From NCBI GenBank assembly GCA_016716465.1, contig JADJWH010000001.1:186001-250000 (forward strand): a DNA stretch of 64,000 nucleotides. Reading direction: 5' to 3'. A model generated the notes under the pieces. The model was given only the letters and a program-made list of their open reading frames with translations, was not told the origin of the DNA and searched no databases. Shown here piece by piece: positions 30,595 through 39,566 of this stretch (the stretch's first letter is position 1; each line of letters begins with the position of its first letter). The DNA is from Gammaproteobacteria bacterium. GTDB lineage: Bacteria; Pseudomonadota; Gammaproteobacteria; SZUA-140. Made by a program: the position numbers and the translations under genes.

Positions 30595-30921
30595 ATGAAA
30601 CGGATGGCTGTCGCAGCGGCGACCGCTGTGGTTGTCATTGGTCTTTTGTCGGGGTGTGGTGCAAAGGAACGCGAACAGTTGCGTAACCAGGTGGCAACCC
30701 TGGAACAGCAGCTCTCTCAGGCCAACAGCACTCTCGCGGCGCGGGAGAGCGAGGTGGCGCAGTTGCAGTCGCAGGTGCAGTCGATTCAGGCCGAGCGTGA
30801 CGAGGCCGCGAGTCAGGTGGAACGGTTGAAGGGTGAACTTAATTCCGCCAAGAGTGAGTTGACGAAGCTGAAGGCCAAGGCAAAGACCGCCGTTAAGCCC
30901 GCCACGAAGAAGTCCAAGTAA
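30595..30921 (+). CDS. Small coiled-coil lipoprotein
   Basis: This 108-residue protein has a signal peptide and lipobox VIGLLSGC (Cys21). The rest is a continuous heptad-type coiled coil (QLRNQVATLEQQLSQANS, LQSQVQSIQAERDEAASQ) and a Lys/Ala-rich tail (KTAVKPATKKSK). It resembles Lpp-like or LPP20-like spacer lipoproteins, and the lysine tail might contact peptidoglycan. The AAGGAG ribosome site, consensus promoter and strong terminator suggest high expression as a single gene. Family not recognised. Confidence 0.85.
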   Translation: MKRMAVAAATAVVVIGLLSGCGAKEREQLRNQVATLEQQLSQANSTLAARESEVAQLQSQVQSIQAERDEAASQVERLKGELNSAKSELTKLKAKAKTAVKPATKKSK

Positions 30922-30948
30922 GGGCGTGGCATTGTAGGGCAGTAGCGC

Positions 30949-30987
30949 GGCCGGATCCGGGGATGCCCGGGTCCGGCCGTTTTTTTC
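30949..30987 (+). terminator. Rho-independent terminator after the coiled-coil lipoprotein
   Basis: CGGCCGGATCCGGG pairs with CCCGGGTCCGGCCG around a short loop, followed by seven T residues (30980-30986). The stop codon is about 28 bp upstream. Confidence 0.88.
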
Positions 30988-31005
30988 GGTGATTTCCTCG
31001 CGCCC

Positions 31006-31975
31006 TCAACGGGCGACGAGGAGGAACGGGTCGGCGTGGATGTCCGTCAGCGCGGCGCCCGCGAGATAGCTCTTCATCTTTGTCTGCTTCACCATCTCGG
31101 GATGACCGCACAGGAAGATCCGCCAGCCCTTCAGTTCCGGATGCCGGGTCAGGGCGGCTTCGTGCGCGAACTGCGGCGGCAGGCCTCTTCCCCGGGCGTT
31201 GCGTCAGGACAGGGCACATAGTTGAAATTGTCGTGTGCGCGCTCGAGCGCGCGCAGTTCCTCGCCCAGGTACAGACCGTCCGGGTCCTGGCTGCCGTGAT
31301 ACAGCCAGATCGTGCCGCGATGTCCATGATAGAGGGCGTCACGCAGGACGCCGTACAGCGGCGCCAGCCCGCTTCCCGTACCGATCAGCAGCAGGGGCTG
31401 GTCGGGATTTCCCGCCTGGTAGTAACACTCGCCGCGTGGCGTGCTGAGCACGATGTCGTCGCCGGCCTGGAGTTCGTCATGGATCCAGCTGCTCATGCGA
31501 CCCTGGTCGACGCGCGCCACGTGCAATTCGATGAAATCGTCGGTGTGGGGAAGGCTGGCGATGGAGTAGGAGCGCGTCAGGCCGTCGCCGCGCGACAGAT
31601 TGAGGAACTGGCCGGCGCGGTACTCGATGGCATCGCCGGGTTCGAGCCTGACCTGGGCGATCCTGCGCGAGAGTTTCGCTACCGAGATGACGCGCGCGGG
31701 CACGCGGATGAGCTCCGGACCGCTCAGCGTCGCCGCGAAATCCTGTTCGGGCCTGCAGACGCAGGCGAGGAAATAGCCCTGTTGTCTGAGCCTGTCCTTT
31801 AGGCCCGTTTTGCGCCGCGGCGGGCGGGGCGTCTGACAGCGCGCATCAGGCAGGACTGGCACACGCCGCTCTTGCAGGAGTGCGGCACGGCCACGCCGTG
31901 CCGCAACAGACAGTCGAGGACGGTTTCTTCGGGATTGCGTTGATAGGTTTGCTGTTCGAAGATCAGAGTCGGCAT
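31006..31975 (-). pseudogene. Frameshifted 2Fe-2S ferredoxin / FAD-NAD(P)H reductase
   Basis: Three frames are needed to read one protein. The first (from ATG 31975) is a plant-type ferredoxin with SCKSGVCQSCLMRAV, then stops. The second (about 31830-31195) continues with GYFLACVC (fourth cluster cysteine), FAD motif RSYSIASLP, and NAD-binding GTGSGLAPLYGVLRDAL. The third ends GWRIFLCGHPEMVKQTKMKS, DPFLLVAR and stop at 31006. Each junction fits loss of one base in a GC-rich or homopolymer stretch. Intact relatives supply electrons to oxygenases. It could be a true pseudogene or two assembly errors. Confidence 0.85.
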
Positions 31976-32057
31976 CGGTGCGGTGACTATAGTTTGTCCA
32001 AGAAAAACAGCGACGCCCGCCTACCTGTCCCTGGCAGGCGGCGTTTGCGCGGATCGG

Positions 32058-32432
32058 TCAGTGACCGCGGCCGAGCACATCATCGCGCACGCTGTTGGCG
32101 AGCGCGGCCACCTGGGCAATCAATTCATCCTTGACGCCGAGTTCCTTCAGCGTGGAGCCCAGGTTCTCGATGACCGCATCGACATGGCTGTCGTTCAGGC
32201 CCATCTTGATCAGGTGCTTGTGGCCCTCGTACATGTCCTTGCCGGTGTACTTGTTGGGACCGCCGAAGACCATGGTCAGGAAGGCCTTCTGCTTGCCGGC
32301 CTGCCGGTCCATGTCGACGCCTTCGAAAAAGCGGCTGACGCGATCGTCGGACAGCATCTTGCGATAGAAGATGTCCACCGCCGCATTGACCGCCGGTTCT
32401 CCGCCGAGTTGATCGTAGAGTGATTGAGCCAT
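32058..32432 (-). CDS. Group I truncated hemoglobin
   Basis: This 124-residue 2-on-2 globin starts SLYDQLGGEPAVNAAVDIFY, with the B10-CD1 region RFFEGVDMDRQAGKQKAFL, and GGPNKYTGKDMYEGHKHL carrying the proximal histidine. Group I proteins are linked to nitric oxide or oxygen chemistry. A likely NsrR-type site is centred about 80 bp upstream of its ATG, supporting a nitric-oxide detoxification role. The frameshifted reductase follows 82 bp downstream on the same strand and could once have been its electron partner. Confidence 0.93.
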   Translation of the reverse strand: MAQSLYDQLGGEPAVNAAVDIFYRKMLSDDRVSRFFEGVDMDRQAGKQKAFLTMVFGGPNKYTGKDMYEGHKHLIKMGLNDSHVDAVIENLGSTLKELGVKDELIAQVAALANSVRDDVLGRGH

Positions 32433-32504
32433 TTTTTTCTCCTCCCTTGGGTATGTCGGTTGTTGTGAAACAGAAATGGCCGCAGGATTTCCGTGCCGGC
32501 CTTA

Positions 32505-32527
32505 AAAATGTATATTGGATACATTTA
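32505..32527. promoter_or_regulatory. NsrR-like operator between globin and GST genes
   Basis: Two 11-base arms, AAAATGTATAT and GGATACATTTA, separated by one T, form an imperfect palindrome close to the NsrR consensus (AAGATGYATTT-N-AAATRCATCTT). It lies in the shared upstream region of the minus-strand globin (ATG at 32432) and the plus-strand GST (ATG at 32645). NsrR is an iron-sulfur repressor released by nitric oxide. The regulator is not in the window. Confidence 0.5.
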
Positions 32528-32644
32528 TAAGCGGGCGCGGGCGTGGAGTCAACAAATAATTTCTATATTTCAATGAGTTATACCCTAGCAAATCGCTCGG
32601 GTATAGTGCTTCTATGAGGCCAGGATGAGGAGGGTATCGCAATC

Positions 32645-33247
32645 ATGAAACTGTACGGCACGCTGACATCACCCTATGTGCGCAAGGTGCGCGCCTTCCT
32701 GAACGAGAAGGGCATCGCGCATGAATTCGTCATCGAGGCCCCCACGGATGCCGCCGGCAACGTGCCGCGGCTGAATCCGCTCGGCAAGGTGCCGGTACTG
32801 TTGCGCGACGACGGCGAGGCCTTGTTCGACTCGCCGGTGATCATCGACTACCTGGACGGACTGCGGGGCGCGCCGCTGATACCGCCGATCGGCGAGGAAC
32901 GTTTCCGCGCGCAACGGTGGCACGCGCTCGGGCAGGGTGTTCTGGATGCGGTGGTAACGCGACTGATGGAGACGCGGCGGACGCCGGAACTGCAGGATCC
33001 GGCCGTGCTCGTGAAGCAGGAAGGCAAGGTCGCGGGCGCGCTGAGGTTTGCCGAGGCGCACGTCACCGACGGCACGCCGCTGGTTGGCGCGCGCTTCAGT
33101 ATCGCCGATATCGCGCTTGCCGTAGCGCTCGAGTACATCGACATGCGTTACGCGCACGACTGGCGCCGGCAGTATCCTGCTCTCGCGCGCTGGCTTGGCG
33201 CCATGACCGATCGCCCTTGTCTGAAGGAGACGCGCGCGCCAACATAG
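32645..33247 (+). CDS. Glutathione S-transferase, YibF-like
   Basis: This 200-residue GST has the N-terminal thioredoxin fold (MKLYGTLTSPYVRKVRAFL), the cis-proline block NPLGKVPVLL, and FDSPVIIDYLDGL for glutathione binding. The helical C-terminal domain carries GARFSIADIALAVALEYID. It resembles E. coli YibF rather than GstA; the catalytic residue would be Ser9 rather than a cysteine. It lies divergent to the globin gene and upstream of a GNAT gene (33 bp gap). Confidence 0.9.
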   Translation: MKLYGTLTSPYVRKVRAFLNEKGIAHEFVIEAPTDAAGNVPRLNPLGKVPVLLRDDGEALFDSPVIIDYLDGLRGAPLIPPIGEERFRAQRWHALGQGVLDAVVTRLMETRRTPELQDPAVLVKQEGKVAGALRFAEAHVTDGTPLVGARFSIADIALAVALEYIDMRYAHDWRRQYPALARWLGAMTDRPCLKETRAPT

Positions 33248-33280
33248 AGAACCCGCCGTAGCGGTTCAGGGGAGGAGAGA

Positions 33281-34021
33281 ATGGGCAGGGATCCGCTGTA
33301 TCTGCGCGTCTGCGAACTGCTGCGCGAGGAATGTCGCCTTTTCGCCGCGTCTTCGCCTGACGGCCGCCTGCTGAATCTGCCCGGGATTGTCGCAGCCATC
33401 GTTCCCGCCACGCCGGATCGTTCCGCCTTCAACTGGGTGGCCCCCGAGTATCCCGACGCCCTGGCTACCCATTATCAGGAACTGGAGCACGCCTATGCGG
33501 CGGCGGGTGTGCGGGCATGGACCGTCTGGCTGGACGAGAACGAGGCCGGCGCAGCCGGGTTCCTCGCCGCGCGGGGACATCGGATCGACTCGAGACCTGT
33601 CGCGATGGCGGCCTATCTGAACGACCTGGATCTCGCGGAGGCCGGCGATCTCGATTGGTCGGAGACGAGCGATCCCGGCGTGATCGGCCGGATCAACGAT
33701 CGCGCCTTTGGTTTTCCGCCGCCGGCATTCGAGGCGGTGCTGAACAGATGGCCATCGGGCGACTGGCGGGGATATGTCGCGCGACTGGCCGGAGAACCGG
33801 TTGGCGCAGTACTTGCCCACGCGATAGCGGGCGGCGATTGCGGGGTGTCCGGGGTGGCCACGGTGCCGGAGGCGCGCGGACGCGGGGCGGTGGGTACCTC
33901 GCTGCTGCAGGCCAGTCCGCTCGGCACGGCCGTGTATGCCGGGCTTGGTTATCGCGCGCTGGGAACCCTGCACATGTGGGAGCGGCGCACGCCTCCGGCC
34001 GGCACCGGCGCGGAGGCGTGA
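33281..34021 (+). CDS. GNAT N-acetyltransferase with a shortened acetyl-CoA motif
   Basis: This 246-residue protein has an N-terminal unstructured-looking half (WVAPEYPDALATHYQELEHA, then GARGFLAARGH-like) and a C-terminal GNAT domain. Motif A reads GVATVPEARGRG, immediately followed by SLLQASPLGTAVYAGLGY and ending MWERR. In relatives about 15 residues (the helix after RGRG that closes the acetyl-CoA site) separate these parts. The gap here is only about four, suggesting an in-frame deletion. The ribosome site is GGGGAGGAGA. Activity is doubtful. Confidence 0.8.
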   Translation: MGRDPLYLRVCELLREECRLFAASSPDGRLLNLPGIVAAIVPATPDRSAFNWVAPEYPDALATHYQELEHAYAAAGVRAWTVWLDENEAGAAGFLAARGHRIDSRPVAMAAYLNDLDLAEAGDLDWSETSDPGVIGRINDRAFGFPPPAFEAVLNRWPSGDWRGYVARLAGEPVGAVLAHAIAGGDCGVSGVATVPEARGRGAVGTSLLQASPLGTAVYAGLGYRALGTLHMWERRTPPAGTGAEA

Positions 34022-34047
34022 CGCCCGGGCGGAACCGCCGGTTCGCC

Positions 34048-34551
34048 TCAGCGCCGCCAGTGAATGCGCAGTAATCCGTCTTTTTCGGATGCGCGGATAT
34101 CGAGCGAGCCCTGGTAGGCGTGGTGCACCGCATCGCCCGCGCCGCGCGTGATGTGCTGGCTGGTGAAGGTGATGACGTGGCGGCCGCCGTCGTCGCGCGC
34201 CTCCATGATGCGCTCGAGCGGATGCTCGGCCTTTTCCTTCGTCTCGATGTGGCGGATCAGGTGCGTGATCTCGTCGCGGTGGGCGGCGAAGAACTCACCC
34301 TCCAGCACCAGCTCGCCCGCCGGCACGCGGTCATGGATGCGCTGGCAGGCCGGGCAGCGATGCGCGTGCGCCTTGCCGGGCGCCTCGCCCCATTGCCAGC
34401 GTCCCTTGTGGAACACCGCGCCGCAGTCCGGGCAGGCCGCCGGTTCCGGCGGTTTGCCGCGCGCGACATAGGGATCCTGCACGTGCTCCTCGTACATCCG
34501 GTCGCGCCGGGGCTGATGGGCGGGATCGTTGTGCTTGTGGGGTCCGGTCAT
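34048..34551 (-). CDS. BCAM0308 family zinc-ribbon protein
   Basis: This 167-residue cytoplasmic protein has a zinc ribbon: CPDCGAVFHKGRW, then HRCPACQRIHDRVPAGEL. The C-terminal half (IEARDDGG-like MEARDDGGRHVITFTSQH) is conserved with proteins named after Burkholderia BCAM0308, often near archaeal-like translation or stress genes. The function is unknown. The ATG at 34551 has GAGGAAAA upstream; an in-frame start 51 bases earlier lacks a ribosome site. Confidence 0.85.
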   Translation of the reverse strand: MTGPHKHNDPAHQPRRDRMYEEHVQDPYVARGKPPEPAACPDCGAVFHKGRWQWGEAPGKAHAHRCPACQRIHDRVPAGELVLEGEFFAAHRDEITHLIRHIETKEKAEHPLERIMEARDDGGRHVITFTSQHITRGAGDAVHHAYQGSLDIRASEKDGLLRIHWRR

Positions 34552-34773
34552 GAATGTTTTCCTCGCAATGGGTTTTAGTATGCGCGTAGCGTAGCAAAAC
34601 ACCGGTAGTTGACGGAATTGGAAGGATATTACGCCCCGGGACGTCGGCGGGTCCAGTCGCCCGGGCGGCGGCTGACTTGGGCGGGGCGCGCCTCCGGCGG
34701 TTCACGTCCTCGCGCTGGCTTGCGCCATGTCCCCATCCAGACCATGATGATCCGTCGGAGGACGGAAGGACGC

Positions 34774-35688
34774 ATGCAGACGGGCAAGACGGTTTCACTG
34801 GTGCTGGGCGGCGGCGGGGCGCGCGGCCTCGCCCATATCGGCGTGATCGAGTGGCTGACGGAAAACGGCTTCGAGATCCGCTCTATCGCGGGTTCGTCGA
34901 TGGGCGCGCTGGTCGGCGGCATCTACGCCGCCGGCAAGCTCGACGCCTACAGGCACTGGGTGACGGCGCTCGACAAGGGCGACGTGCTCCGCCTGCTCGA
35001 TCCGAACCTGGGATTCTCGGGCCTGTTCAAGGGCGCGCGCATCATCGACACCCTGCGCGAGCTGCTCGGGGAGCGCGACATCGAGGACCTGCCGATCTCG
35101 TTTACCGCGGTCGCCACCGACGTGGAGGAACAGAAGGAGGTGTGGCTGAGCCGTGGACCCCTGTTCGACGCCATCCGCGCCTCCATCGCCGTGCCGCTGG
35201 TGTTCACGCCCCACCGGGTCAACGGACGCCGCCTGCTCGACGGCAGCCTGGTCAATCCGCTGCCGATCGCCCCGACCCTGCGCGATGCGACCGACCTCAC
35301 CATCGCGGTGAATCTGAGCGGACCGCCGGAGAACGCCACGCCGGCGCCCGCGGCCGCGGCCGCGGAGCCCGCGACGGGCGCGGGCGACAGCTATCGCGCG
35401 CGCATCCAGGCCTTCATCGACGAACTGCAGGAGCGGTTCCTGCCGGAGGAGGGCGAGCCGGACTGGAGTTATTTCGACATCATCACCCTGTCGATGGAGA
35501 CCATGCAGAACACCATCACTCGCCTCAAGCTCGCGGCCTACACGCCGGATGTCATTGTTACCATCCCGCGCGATTCGGCGCGCCTGTTCGAATTCTACCG
35601 CGCGCGGGAACTGATCGCGCTGGGGCGGGAGAAGGCGGCGGAGGGGCTCGGGAGTTCTTCCGGCCGGAAGAGAAGACGGCATGAATAA
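34774..35688 (+). CDS. Patatin-like phospholipase (RssA-like)
   Basis: This 304-residue serine-aspartate lipase has oxyanion loop LGGGGARGLAHIGV, nucleophile elbow AGSSMGALVGG (GxSxG), and catalytic aspartate in LLDGSLVNPLP. The central and C-terminal parts match the NTE/RssA group; an Ala/Pro-rich stretch (about 189-203) is unusual. Substrates are likely membrane lipids or lysophospholipids. The ATG at 34774 has GGAAGGA six bases before it. Its end overlaps the next ORF by 8 bp. Confidence 0.92.
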   Translation: MQTGKTVSLVLGGGGARGLAHIGVIEWLTENGFEIRSIAGSSMGALVGGIYAAGKLDAYRHWVTALDKGDVLRLLDPNLGFSGLFKGARIIDTLRELLGERDIEDLPISFTAVATDVEEQKEVWLSRGPLFDAIRASIAVPLVFTPHRVNGRRLLDGSLVNPLPIAPTLRDATDLTIAVNLSGPPENATPAPAAAAAEPATGAGDSYRARIQAFIDELQERFLPEEGEPDWSYFDIITLSMETMQNTITRLKLAAYTPDVIVTIPRDSARLFEFYRARELIALGREKAAEGLGSSSGRKRRRHE

Positions 35689-36085
35689 GATGGGCGTGCC
35701 GGTGTTGGCAGTCTTGCTGGCATCGCCCGCCGCCCTGGCGTCGGATTTTTCACCACTGATGTGGTTGCTCCTCGTTCCCTACGTGATCGCCGCCCTGGCG
35801 GTCTGGGCGGTGACCTGGTTCACGACGGCGAAGATCCGGGCGGCATGGATCCGCATCCCCGTCCGCGTGTTCGGAATCTCCCTGGTGTTCACGCCCACGT
35901 ACACCGCCGGCGGCAACGGCCAGATGCTGTCGGTGGCGCTGTACGACATCATTTTTTCAGGTTTCGGGGCCGATCCGGCCTATGCCAGGCAGGCGCTGGT
36001 CAATGCGACGATCGCGTCAGTGATCATCACCGTCTCCGCGCTGCTGTACCAGCGTGGATTCCGCGGACAGCAACGACAAAAGTAA
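35681..36085 (+). CDS. Hypothetical inner-membrane protein, no family recognised
   Basis: This 134-residue protein has a cleavable or anchoring N-terminal signal (VPVLAVLLASPAALAS), a second helix (MWLLLVPYVIAALAVWAVTWF), and a third near the C-terminus (ATIASVIITVSALLYQRGF). Between them lies a soluble stretch with TPTYTAGGNG. It overlaps the patatin gene by 8 bp, suggesting translational coupling, and is followed 39 bp later by another small membrane protein. Function unknown. Confidence 0.75.
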   Translation: MNKMGVPVLAVLLASPAALASDFSPLMWLLLVPYVIAALAVWAVTWFTTAKIRAAWIRIPVRVFGISLVFTPTYTAGGNGQMLSVALYDIIFSGFGADPAYARQALVNATIASVIITVSALLYQRGFRGQQRQK

Positions 36086-36124
36086 GGCTGGACCCATGTC
36101 CGGTATGCAGCGCGTGAGGGTCGC

Positions 36125-36313
36125 ATGACGATGAGTCATGCCGGCTATATCCTGTATATCTGCATGGTGATAGCGCTCTATGGGTCTCCACTGATCGCAC
36201 TCGCACTGTTCCGTGGCTGGAGAAGGAAAAGATTCCTGAAGACCCTGGTCGCGATAATCGTATTGATCCCCGTCGCGGCTACGGTCGCCTACCTGTTTGT
36301 CCGTTATGCGTGA
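36125..36313 (+). CDS. Hypothetical small membrane protein
   Basis: This 62-residue protein is nearly all membrane: GYILYICMVIALYGSPLIALAL, a positive RGWRRKRF loop, and LVAIIVLIPVAATVAYLFV. The Lys/Arg cluster between two helices fixes an N-out/C-out hairpin. No family is recognised. It may form an operon with the patatin gene and the preceding membrane protein. Confidence 0.65.
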   Translation: MTMSHAGYILYICMVIALYGSPLIALALFRGWRRKRFLKTLVAIIVLIPVAATVAYLFVRYA

Positions 36314-36367
36314 GTTTGCCTGTCCTTCGAGGCATTCGCGGCGGCGATCCGATCAGAGGCGCGTCTC

Positions 36368-36742
36368 ATGTGGCTGATCGACAAAATCGCCGAGGCGCGC
36401 ATCGCGGAGGCGGTGGAACGGGGTGAATTCGCTAACCTGCCCGGTGCCGGCCGGCCGCTCGATCTCGATGATGATACCTTGGTGCCGGAGGAACTGCGCG
36501 CCGGCTATCGCCTGCTCAGGAATGCCGGCTATCTGCCGCCCGAGCTGCAGCTGCGGCGCGAGATCCATGACGTGCGCGCGCTGCTGCGCATGGCCCAGGA
36601 GCCGCAGGAGTCAGGTCGCCTGGCGCGCCGGCTCAATCATCTGCTCGCCTGCCTTGCCGCCGCCCGCGGCGGTGATACCGATCTGCGGGTGGAATCCGGC
36701 TACTATCAGCAGATGCTGCGGCATATGGACGAGCGGCGCTGA
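36368..36742 (+). CDS. DUF1992 (DnaJ-homologue subfamily C28-like) protein
   Basis: This 124-residue soluble protein has the DUF1992 signature at its N-terminus: IDKIAEARIAEAVERGEFANLPGAGRPL. EELRAGYRLLRNAGYLPPE follows, then a helical tail. The domain is shared with eukaryotic DNAJC28 but has no J-domain here. The molecular role is unknown. The convergent repeat-free gap to ygiQ (148 bp) contains a TATAAT-like -10 at 36832-36837. Confidence 0.88.
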   Translation: MWLIDKIAEARIAEAVERGEFANLPGAGRPLDLDDDTLVPEELRAGYRLLRNAGYLPPELQLRREIHDVRALLRMAQEPQESGRLARRLNHLLACLAAARGGDTDLRVESGYYQQMLRHMDERR

Positions 36743-36890
36743 ACGGGGCGGATATATAGCCCCCGCGGAATGATCGCATCCTTCCTTTGTGGATAATCAA
36801 AATGCGCGGCGATTCACCGCGGATTCTCGGGTATAATGGCCGCTCACCCTGAGTCCGCGTTCCGGGCGGCGGCGTCATCCCCGGGCAGCC

Positions 36891-39128
36891 ATGATGCAGA
36901 CCGCACGTCCGCTTTCCTCCTATCGCAAGTACTGGGCCGCGCGCTTCGGCGTCGCGCCGATGTTGCCGATGTCGCGCGCCGAGATGGAGGCGCTCGGCTG
37001 GGACTCCTGCGATGTGATCCTGGTCACCGGCGACGCCTATGTCGATCACCCCAGCTTCGGCATGGCGGTGATCGGGCGCGCGCTGGAGGCGCAGGGTTTC
37101 CGCGTCGGCATCATCGCGCAACCGGACTGGCACAGCGCCGAGGCCTTCGCCGCGCTGGGGCGACCGAACCTGTTCTTCGGTGTCACCGGCGGCAACATGG
37201 ATTCGATGGTCAACCGCTATACCTCGGACCGGCGCATCCGCAGCAACGACGCCTACACGCCCGGCGGCGCGGCGGGGAAGCGGCCGGACCGCGCGGTCAT
37301 CGTCTACGCGCAGCGTTGCCGCGAGGCCTTCAACGACGTGCCGATCCTCATCGGCGGCATCGAGGCCAGCCTGCGCCGCATCGCCCACTATGACTACTGG
37401 TCGGACCAGGTGCGCCGCTCGGTGCTGCTCGACGCCAAGGCCGACCTGCTGGTGTACGGCAACGCCGAGCGCCAGGTGGTCGAGATCGCTCACCGCCTCG
37501 CCGCGCGCGAGCCGGTGTCCGCGCTGACCGATATCCGCGGCACCGCCTTCGTGCGCAAGGAAGCGCCGGCCGGCTGGTACGAACTCGATTCCTCCCATCT
37601 CGACACGCCGGGCGCGGTAGAGGCGCATCCCGATCCCTACGCGATGAAGGCCCCGGCCGGTTCCGGAGGTTCCGCCTGCGCCGAACAGACGACGACCGCG
37701 GACGGCGCCAAGATCGTGCGCTTCGAGCGCCAGATCCCGCGCGCCGACCGTGCGCGCACCGTGATTCGCCTGCCGGATTTCGAGGCGGTGAAGGACGATG
37801 CCGTGCTGTACGCGCATGCCTCGCGCGTGATGCACCTGGAGACCAACCCGGGCAACGCGCGCGCGCTGATCCAGCGCCACGGCGCGCGCGAGGTGTGGAT
37901 CAACCCGCCGCCGATCCCGCTGAGCATGCCGGAACTGGACAGCGTGTTCGACCTGCCCTATGCGCGCCGGCCGCACCCGGCCTACGGCGCGGAGAACATC
38001 CCGGCCTGGGAGATGATCCGCTTCTCGGTCAACATCATGCGCGGCTGTTTCGGCGGCTGCACCTTCTGCTCCATCACCGAGCATGAGGGCCGCATCATCC
38101 AGAACCGCTCCGAGGGTTCGATCCTGCGCGAGATCGAGGCCATCCGCGACTCCGTACCCGGTTTCACCGGGGTGATCTCGGATCTCGGCGGCCCGACCGC
38201 GAACATGTACCGCATCGCCTGCAAGGATCCTGAAATCGAGTCGGCATGCCGGCGACCGTCGTGCGTGTATCCGGACATCTGTTCCAATCTGAATACCGAC
38301 CACTCGGCGCTGATCCAGCTCTATCGCAAGGCGCGCGCGCTGCCTGGCGTCAAAAAGGTGCTGGTCGCCTCCGGTCTGCGCTACGACCTCGCGGTGAAGT
38401 CGCCGGCTTATGTGAAGGAGCTCGTGACGCACCATGTGGGCGGCTATCTGAAGATCGCGCCCGAGCACACCGAGCAGGGCCCGCTGTCGAAGATGATGAA
38501 GCCGGGCATGGGCGCCTACGACCGATTCAAGGCCCTGTTCGACAAGTATTCGAAGGAGGCGGGCAAGGAGCAGTACCTGATCCCGTACTTCATCGCCGCG
38601 CATCCCGGCACCACGGACGAGGACATGCTGCAGCTCGCACTGTGGCTGAAGCACAACGGTTTCCGCGCCGACCAGGTGCAGACCTTCCTGCCGTCGCCGA
38701 TGGCGACCGCGACCGCGATGTATCACAGCGGCAAGAACCCGCTGCGCAAGGTGACGCGCAAGAGCGAGTCGGTCCCGATACCGCGCGGGCTGAAACAGCG
38801 CCGCCTGCACAAGGCCTTCCTGCGCTATCACGATCCCGACAACTGGCCGCTGCTGCGCGAGGCCCTGAAGCGCATGGGCCGGGCCGATCTGATCGGCAAC
38901 GGCAAGCGCCATCTCGTGCCGGCCTGGCAGCCGGCCGGCACCGGTGAGGGCGGGGAAGGGCGGCGCACGCCGGCGACCGCGAAAAAGGGGACGTTTCTGA
39001 CCCAGCACACCGGCCTGCCGCCGCAGCCGCGCGCAGCGCGGGGGCGGCGCGGTTCGTCAACGCGTGCGACGCGAACCGAGGCCGGGACGGGCGGGCGCCG
39101 CAACCGCGGACGCACCGGACGTGGCTGA
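36891..39128 (+). CDS. ygiQ: YgiQ family radical SAM protein
   Basis: This 745-residue enzyme has an N-terminal B12-binding-like domain with VILVTGDAYVDHPSFG. The radical-SAM cluster motif CFGGCTFC has Cys386, 390 and 393, with RGTAFVRKEAP upstream and a C-terminal DUF3362 region (SESVPIPRGLKQRRLHKAFL). The natural reaction is unknown. The last 80 residues are Gly/Arg/Thr-rich. Its end overlaps the next gene start (GTG at 39121) by 8 bp. Confidence 0.93.
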   Translation: MMQTARPLSSYRKYWAARFGVAPMLPMSRAEMEALGWDSCDVILVTGDAYVDHPSFGMAVIGRALEAQGFRVGIIAQPDWHSAEAFAALGRPNLFFGVTGGNMDSMVNRYTSDRRIRSNDAYTPGGAAGKRPDRAVIVYAQRCREAFNDVPILIGGIEASLRRIAHYDYWSDQVRRSVLLDAKADLLVYGNAERQVVEIAHRLAAREPVSALTDIRGTAFVRKEAPAGWYELDSSHLDTPGAVEAHPDPYAMKAPAGSGGSACAEQTTTADGAKIVRFERQIPRADRARTVIRLPDFEAVKDDAVLYAHASRVMHLETNPGNARALIQRHGAREVWINPPPIPLSMPELDSVFDLPYARRPHPAYGAENIPAWEMIRFSVNIMRGCFGGCTFCSITEHEGRIIQNRSEGSILREIEAIRDSVPGFTGVISDLGGPTANMYRIACKDPEIESACRRPSCVYPDICSNLNTDHSALIQLYRKARALPGVKKVLVASGLRYDLAVKSPAYVKELVTHHVGGYLKIAPEHTEQGPLSKMMKPGMGAYDRFKALFDKYSKEAGKEQYLIPYFIAAHPGTTDEDMLQLALWLKHNGFRADQVQTFLPSPMATATAMYHSGKNPLRKVTRKSESVPIPRGLKQRRLHKAFLRYHDPDNWPLLREALKRMGRADLIGNGKRHLVPAWQPAGTGEGGEGRRTPATAKKGTFLTQHTGLPPQPRAARGRRGSSTRATRTEAGTGGRRNRGRTGRG

Positions 39129-39549
39129 ACTGCATCCGCAATTGCAGGCCGACTCGGTCGAGATCGGCCGCTTCCCCTTGTGCCGCCTGCTGTTGAGCAA
39201 GGATGCGAATTACCCGTGGTGCATCCTGGTGCCGGATCGTGCGGAAATCACCGAGATCTGCCAGCTCGCGGCCGAGGACCAGATGCAGCTGATGCGGGAA
39301 TCGGTGGCGCTGTCGAAGGCGCTGATGCAGGTCTTTCGACCCGACAAACTCAACATCGCCGCGCTCGGTAACGTGGTGCCGCAGCTCCACGTCCACCATA
39401 TCGTGCGCTACCGCCACGATCCCGCCTGGCCGGCGCCGGTGTGGGGCCGGATACCCGCGGCGGAGTATCGGGCCGGCAGGCTCGATGAAGTCGCAGCGAA
39501 ATTGCGCTCTGTGCTCGGCACGGAGTCCGGGTTCACGCCGGAGGAATAG
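39121..39549 (+). CDS. HIT-family hydrolase
   Basis: This 142-residue protein has the HIT active-site strand NVVPQLHVHHIVRY. Here the first histidine of the usual H-x-H-x-H is glutamine, a known variant of the DUF-type bacterial HIT proteins with GNVVPQLHVHH and VWG after it. Family members hydrolyse dinucleoside polyphosphates or AMP-linked compounds. The start is GTG 39121, overlapping the ygiQ stop; the longer in-frame start reads through the ygiQ tail. Confidence 0.88.
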   Translation: MAELHPQLQADSVEIGRFPLCRLLLSKDANYPWCILVPDRAEITEICQLAAEDQMQLMRESVALSKALMQVFRPDKLNIAALGNVVPQLHVHHIVRYRHDPAWPAPVWGRIPAAEYRAGRLDEVAAKLRSVLGTESGFTPEE

Positions 39550-39566
39550 TTCCTCGGAAAAATGAA

